This document shows positions 6,043 through 8,909 of a stretch of 8,909 nucleotides of DNA, in pieces. Each line of letters opens with the position of its first letter. Position 1 is the stretch's first letter. The notes under the pieces are model-generated. The model was not told where the DNA came from. It was given only the letters and a program-made list of their open reading frames with translations, and ran no database searches. Location of the stretch: contig JAOAGU010000038.1 of NCBI GenBank assembly GCA_026415595.1, positions 1 through 8,909 of the forward strand, in the 5' to 3' direction. Source of the DNA: Thermodesulfovibrio sp. (GTDB lineage Bacteria > Nitrospirota > Thermodesulfovibrionia > Thermodesulfovibrionales > Thermodesulfovibrionaceae). A program made the translations under genes and the position numbers.

Positions 6043-6852
6043 ATGTTTAAATTATTTTTAAGGTTAATTATTGTTTTTGTATTATGTTACTTTATCTATG
6101 TTATTGTCTATCCCTTTACTGTAGATGTAGCCTCTCTTAAGAAAAAAAATCCTGAGCTCACAGCTATGATGAAGTATAGAATGAAGCAGTGGCAGGAAGA
6201 AGGAAAGCAGATTAAGATAAAAAAACAATGGGTCTCGCTTCATGGCATTTCTCCCTATCTTGTTAAAGCCGTGCTAATTGGTGAGGATGATAAGTTTTAT
6301 AGACATTCAGGTTTTGATATAGAAGCAATAAAAAAAGCAATTGAGAGGGATATAAAGGAAAGGAAATTGAAATATGGCGGTAGCACAATTACGCAGCAAT
6401 TGGCAAAAAATCTTTATCTCAGTCCTTCTAAAAATCCTGTAAGAAAAATTCAAGAGGCAATAATTACATGGAGATTAGAGAAGAATCTCTCAAAAAAGCG
6501 AATTCTTGAGCTCTATTTAAACATAGCTGAGTGGGGAGAAGGAGTATTCGGAGCAGAGGCTGCATCAAGATATCATTTTGGAAAATCAGCTTCAGAACTT
6601 ACTCCTACGGAAGCAGCAAGAATGGCTGCAGCACTTCCAAATCCAATAAAGTATAGCCCTTCAGGAAATTCTAAATTTGTTGAAAAAAGAGCCAGTGTAA
6701 TTTATTTCATAATGCAGAAAAGGGGAATCATTAAAGAGGAGTTTACGGAATCTGAGAAGGATGAAACAGAACCAGCTTTGCAGGAGAAAGGGGAAGAAAA
6801 GGTTGGAATTACTAAAGATACTCAGGAATCCGTCCAGTCTCCTTCAAAATAG
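6043..6852 (+). CDS. mtgA: Monofunctional peptidoglycan glycosyltransferase (GT51)
   Basis: MtgA polymerises lipid II into glycan strands at the periplasmic face of the inner membrane. The 269 residues contain an N-terminal membrane helix (about 5-26) and one GT51 domain. Motif 1 is EDDKFYRHSGFD with catalytic E81; motif 2 is GGSTITQQLAKNLYL at 112-126; motif 3 is RKIQEAI with the second conserved Glu E138; then ILELYLNIAEWGEGVFG at 154-170, and the substrate-groove segment TEAARMAAALPNP. There is no transpeptidase domain, which separates it from class A penicillin-binding proteins. Residues from about 235 on form an acidic, Glu/Lys-rich, probably disordered tail longer than usual; its last codons overlap the convergent malQ by 41 bases. 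The ATG has no clear Shine-Dalgarno but places the membrane helix right at the N-terminus. It diverges from the mlaD-like envelope gene. Confidence 0.95.
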   Translation: MFKLFLRLIIVFVLCYFIYVIVYPFTVDVASLKKKNPELTAMMKYRMKQWQEEGKQIKIKKQWVSLHGISPYLVKAVLIGEDDKFYRHSGFDIEAIKKAIERDIKERKLKYGGSTITQQLAKNLYLSPSKNPVRKIQEAIITWRLEKNLSKKRILELYLNIAEWGEGVFGAEAASRYHFGKSASELTPTEAARMAAALPNPIKYSPSGNSKFVEKRASVIYFIMQKRGIIKEEFTESEKDETEPALQEKGEEKVGITKDTQESVQSPSK

Positions 6853-8845
6853 TCTCAAGTTTTTTTATAATGGGAGAATTTAAAAATTCCTCTAAGGTTA
6901 TCGGTAATTTTCTTTGCCAGTTTGGATATTCTAATGTAGTTCCAGGCAAATTGGTCTGTTCTTCTATAAAGAGAAAATCCTCAGGATAGAGCAATAAGTA
7001 TTTTGCTTTTGTCCCTGATAGAAATCTAATTATTGAAAACAGAATGTTTTCCATATTTTCTCTGTCTTCTATCAATTCAAATTTTGAGAGAAGATTTAAG
7101 ATTTTTTCCTTATCTTTTTCTCTCTCCTTTAAAGCCTGATTAAACATAGATTCATCAAAGATAGAAAATTTTTTTCTAAGCTCAATATCTTTTCCATACC
7201 AGAATCCTTTAAAAGTTGGAAGGTCATGGGTGGTAATACTACATAAAGCTTCCTCTGGATATTGAGACTGTTCTTTATAGGCTGAATCCTCTTTCTCAAA
7301 ATAGAAAACTCTCCAGGAACTGATTTTTCTATTAATCAGTTCCCGACTCATCCATTCTTCTGCTGTTCCTAAGTCTTCTCCTATTACAGCTGTTTTATTT
7401 AACTGACTTTCAAGGCAGATTATTCCAAGGAGGTCCTGCCAAGGATATCCAATATATGCACCTTCTGTGGGTAATCTTCCATCAGTAATCCAAAAAGCTC
7501 TAAAAAGTCCAAGAGCGTGGTCAATTCTTAAAAGCTTGCCTTTCATGTTAGCTCTTACTATTTTGATAAATGGCAGATAGCGATTTTCCTTCAATTTAAA
7601 AGGAATGATAGGTGGGAATCCCCATTTCTGTCCCTTTGGATTAAACTCATCAGGTGGTGCACCATGTTGAGCATTTAGGGCATAAATTTCTTTATTTATC
7701 CATACATCAAAACTACTTTTAATTGAACCAAAGCCGAGGTCAAGGCAAAGATTATAATTTTTTAGACTTTCCAGTTCCTTGTCAACAAGCCATTGAAGAT
7801 ATTCATAAAATAAAACTTCCCTGAAATTATCTAAGTAAATAGTATCAATGGTCTTTTTATCAGGATTTTTGAGTCTGTCTTCCCAAGTTAGCCAATTTTT
7901 GCCAATTTTTTCTCTTAAAAAACAAAATACAGCAAAGCATTTCAAGTCTTCTCTAATTAAAGGAGGCAGATTTTTTTTATATTCTTGAAAAGCCCTTATC
8001 TCACTATTTTCATCAGGGGCTTTAAATTTTTTTCTTAATTTTTCCATCTTTTCTGTCCAGATTTTGTAGTATTCAAAAAATTCTTTATTTTTTTCTTCAA
8101 TCTCTATATCAGGCAAATAAAGAGGGGTTTTAAACTGCCTTGAAATAGCTGAATAGGGGCTTATTCCATAAGTATCTTCAGGGTCATTAAAATGCAATGG
8201 ATTTATACTTACAAAGCCACCGAGATTATTAATATATTGGGCAAGGTCTTTTAGGTGAGAAAAATCCCCTTCTATATTTTTTCCTCTAATACTCCACAAG
8301 TTTATGTGGAATCCCCATGTTTTATTATGAAAGCAGGTAAAACTCTCATGAGGAACAATAATCAATAAACTTTCTGATTCTTTATTTTTCAGTAAAACTT
8401 TAAGTTTATAATATCCAATGGGCAATTCCGGCAAGGCAAGGCAGTATTTGAAGTAGACCTCATTGCCTAATGTTTTCCTTTCTACTAAGCTTGAATTTGA
8501 CAAATCAATGGTGAGATGAATTTTCTGCCCCACGTATCCAATTTCCTCATAGGGTAAAATTTCAATTTCTAAGGAGTTATTCGTGTTTTTTTCAGAATAA
8601 ATAAATATCTGATAGGGTTTGCCTGTAACATAAACAGGTTCAGTTAGGTTTTTCCATTGATATTGCTCAAAATATTCAATCCAGTGAATAAGTGATTCTT
8701 CAGTGATTTCAATTCCCATAGAGGAGATAATTTCAATTTTAGTCTCAAGAGGGATGCTTATCTTTTCACCTTTATAGTTGTAATAATAAGGAAGTATCTG
8801 GACTAAATCAGAGAGGTTATTTATCAGCTGTTTGAGGTTCTTCAA
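6812..8845 (-). CDS. malQ: 4-alpha-glucanotransferase (amylomaltase, GH77)
   Basis: MalQ disproportionates maltodextrins by moving alpha-1,4-glucan segments between acceptors, releasing glucose, in maltodextrin/glycogen metabolism. Counted from the TTG at 8843-8845 it has 677 residues, the long E. coli type (694) with an extra N-terminal region of about 170 residues, unlike the 500-residue Thermus type. GH77 motifs: NPLHFNDPEDTYGISPYS near 215; GAPPDEFNPKGQKWGFPP near 395; LRIDHALG with nucleophile D442; IGEDLG with acid/base E490; TTHDLPT with transition-state Asp D541; and NLPGTTLEYPNWQRK near 632. The start is uncertain: ATGs at 8863, 8866 and 8890 are in frame, but the 8890 start would overlap the upstream gene by 74 bases. 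I chose TTG because GGAG lies nine bases before it and alignment with E. coli MalQ puts the start there. It converges on mtgA with a 41-base overlap. Confidence 0.93.
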   Translation of the reverse strand: MKNLKQLINNLSDLVQILPYYYNYKGEKISIPLETKIEIISSMGIEITEESLIHWIEYFEQYQWKNLTEPVYVTGKPYQIFIYSEKNTNNSLEIEILPYEEIGYVGQKIHLTIDLSNSSLVERKTLGNEVYFKYCLALPELPIGYYKLKVLLKNKESESLLIIVPHESFTCFHNKTWGFHINLWSIRGKNIEGDFSHLKDLAQYINNLGGFVSINPLHFNDPEDTYGISPYSAISRQFKTPLYLPDIEIEEKNKEFFEYYKIWTEKMEKLRKKFKAPDENSEIRAFQEYKKNLPPLIREDLKCFAVFCFLREKIGKNWLTWEDRLKNPDKKTIDTIYLDNFREVLFYEYLQWLVDKELESLKNYNLCLDLGFGSIKSSFDVWINKEIYALNAQHGAPPDEFNPKGQKWGFPPIIPFKLKENRYLPFIKIVRANMKGKLLRIDHALGLFRAFWITDGRLPTEGAYIGYPWQDLLGIICLESQLNKTAVIGEDLGTAEEWMSRELINRKISSWRVFYFEKEDSAYKEQSQYPEEALCSITTHDLPTFKGFWYGKDIELRKKFSIFDESMFNQALKEREKDKEKILNLLSKFELIEDRENMENILFSIIRFLSGTKAKYLLLYPEDFLFIEEQTNLPGTTLEYPNWQRKLPITLEEFLNSPIIKKLETILKETGRIPEYL

Positions 8846-8909
8846 AGTATAGCTCTCCAGCATCATAATCGTAGACGAAGAGTTCTGCATATCTTCCCCA
8901 ATCTATTGC
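8817..8909 (-). CDS. C-terminal end of a probable ABC-transporter ATP-binding protein (cut by right edge)
   Basis: Reading in from the right edge on the minus strand, 30 codons stay open to a TAA at 8817-8819. The peptide AIDWGRYAELFVYDYD, followed by an acidic segment (AGELYFEEP), resembles the end of the AAA-associated C-terminal domain found on nitrate/sulfonate/taurine-type ABC ATPases, which commonly close with a WGRYAELF-like sequence. The ATPase motifs themselves would be outside the window. This reading frame overlaps the 5' part of malQ by 29 bases (TTG start) or more, so the two genes are probably co-transcribed. Coding is supported by protein-like composition and the recognised motif; the family call is from memory of the domain and the substrate cannot be stated. 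Confidence 0.6.
   Translation of the reverse strand, partial: AIDWGRYAELFVYDYDAGELYFEEPQTADK

Noticed and set aside
6853..6870. T-run (AAGTTTTTTT) just after the mtgA stop as a possible intrinsic terminator.
   Set aside because: The sequence before it contains a direct repeat (AGTCTC twice), not an inverted one, so no stem forms; the stretch is also malQ coding sequence.

Overview
The window is low in G+C (about one third by eye), densely packed and Gram-negative in character: it has an MCE/MlaD-type envelope lipid-transport protein and a monofunctional peptidoglycan glycosyltransferase. The proteins are rich in Lys, Glu and Ile, as in thermophiles. The order def - fmt - DUF116 - rsmB - PASTA protein - rpe resembles, from memory, clusters in Geobacter-like bacteria and Nitrospirota. 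A Thermodesulfovibrio-like member of Nitrospirota is my best guess (inference, about 50%). No tRNA, rRNA, CRISPR array, insertion sequence or phage gene was seen, and no gene-free stretch exceeds about 100 bases.

Layout. From about 5960 leftward on the minus strand runs one tight array of eight genes: mlaD-like, def, fmt, DUF116, rsmB, a membrane-anchored PASTA protein, rpe and a TPR protein cut by the left edge. Gaps are 14 and 7 bases, then neighbours overlap by 26, 40, 4, 4 and 11 bases, so co-transcription and partial translational coupling are likely. A consensus-like promoter sits in the mlaD-def gap and would start transcription at the def ATG. On the plus strand, mtgA diverges from mlaD. 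The right end, again on the minus strand, holds malQ (4-alpha-glucanotransferase) and the last 30 codons of what looks like an ABC-transporter ATPase. mtgA and malQ converge and overlap by 41 bases at their 3' ends.

How the genes work together. def and fmt are the two halves of the N-formylmethionine cycle: Fmt formylates initiator Met-tRNA and Def removes the formyl group from nascent proteins. RsmB methylates a cytosine of 16S rRNA, so the centre of the array serves translation. DUF116, a cysteine-rich protein of unknown function, lies between fmt and rsmB and overlaps both. The MlaD-like, PASTA and MtgA proteins act at the cell envelope, Rpe serves pentose phosphate/Calvin carbon flow, and MalQ serves maltodextrin/glycogen metabolism.

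This is mainly a housekeeping region and I do not see a clearly new defence or mobile system. The points most worth a second look are the DUF116 gene, the possible leaderless def promoter, the MlaD-like gene without adjacent mlaE/mlaF, the PASTA protein without a kinase, and the gene overlaps at the right end.
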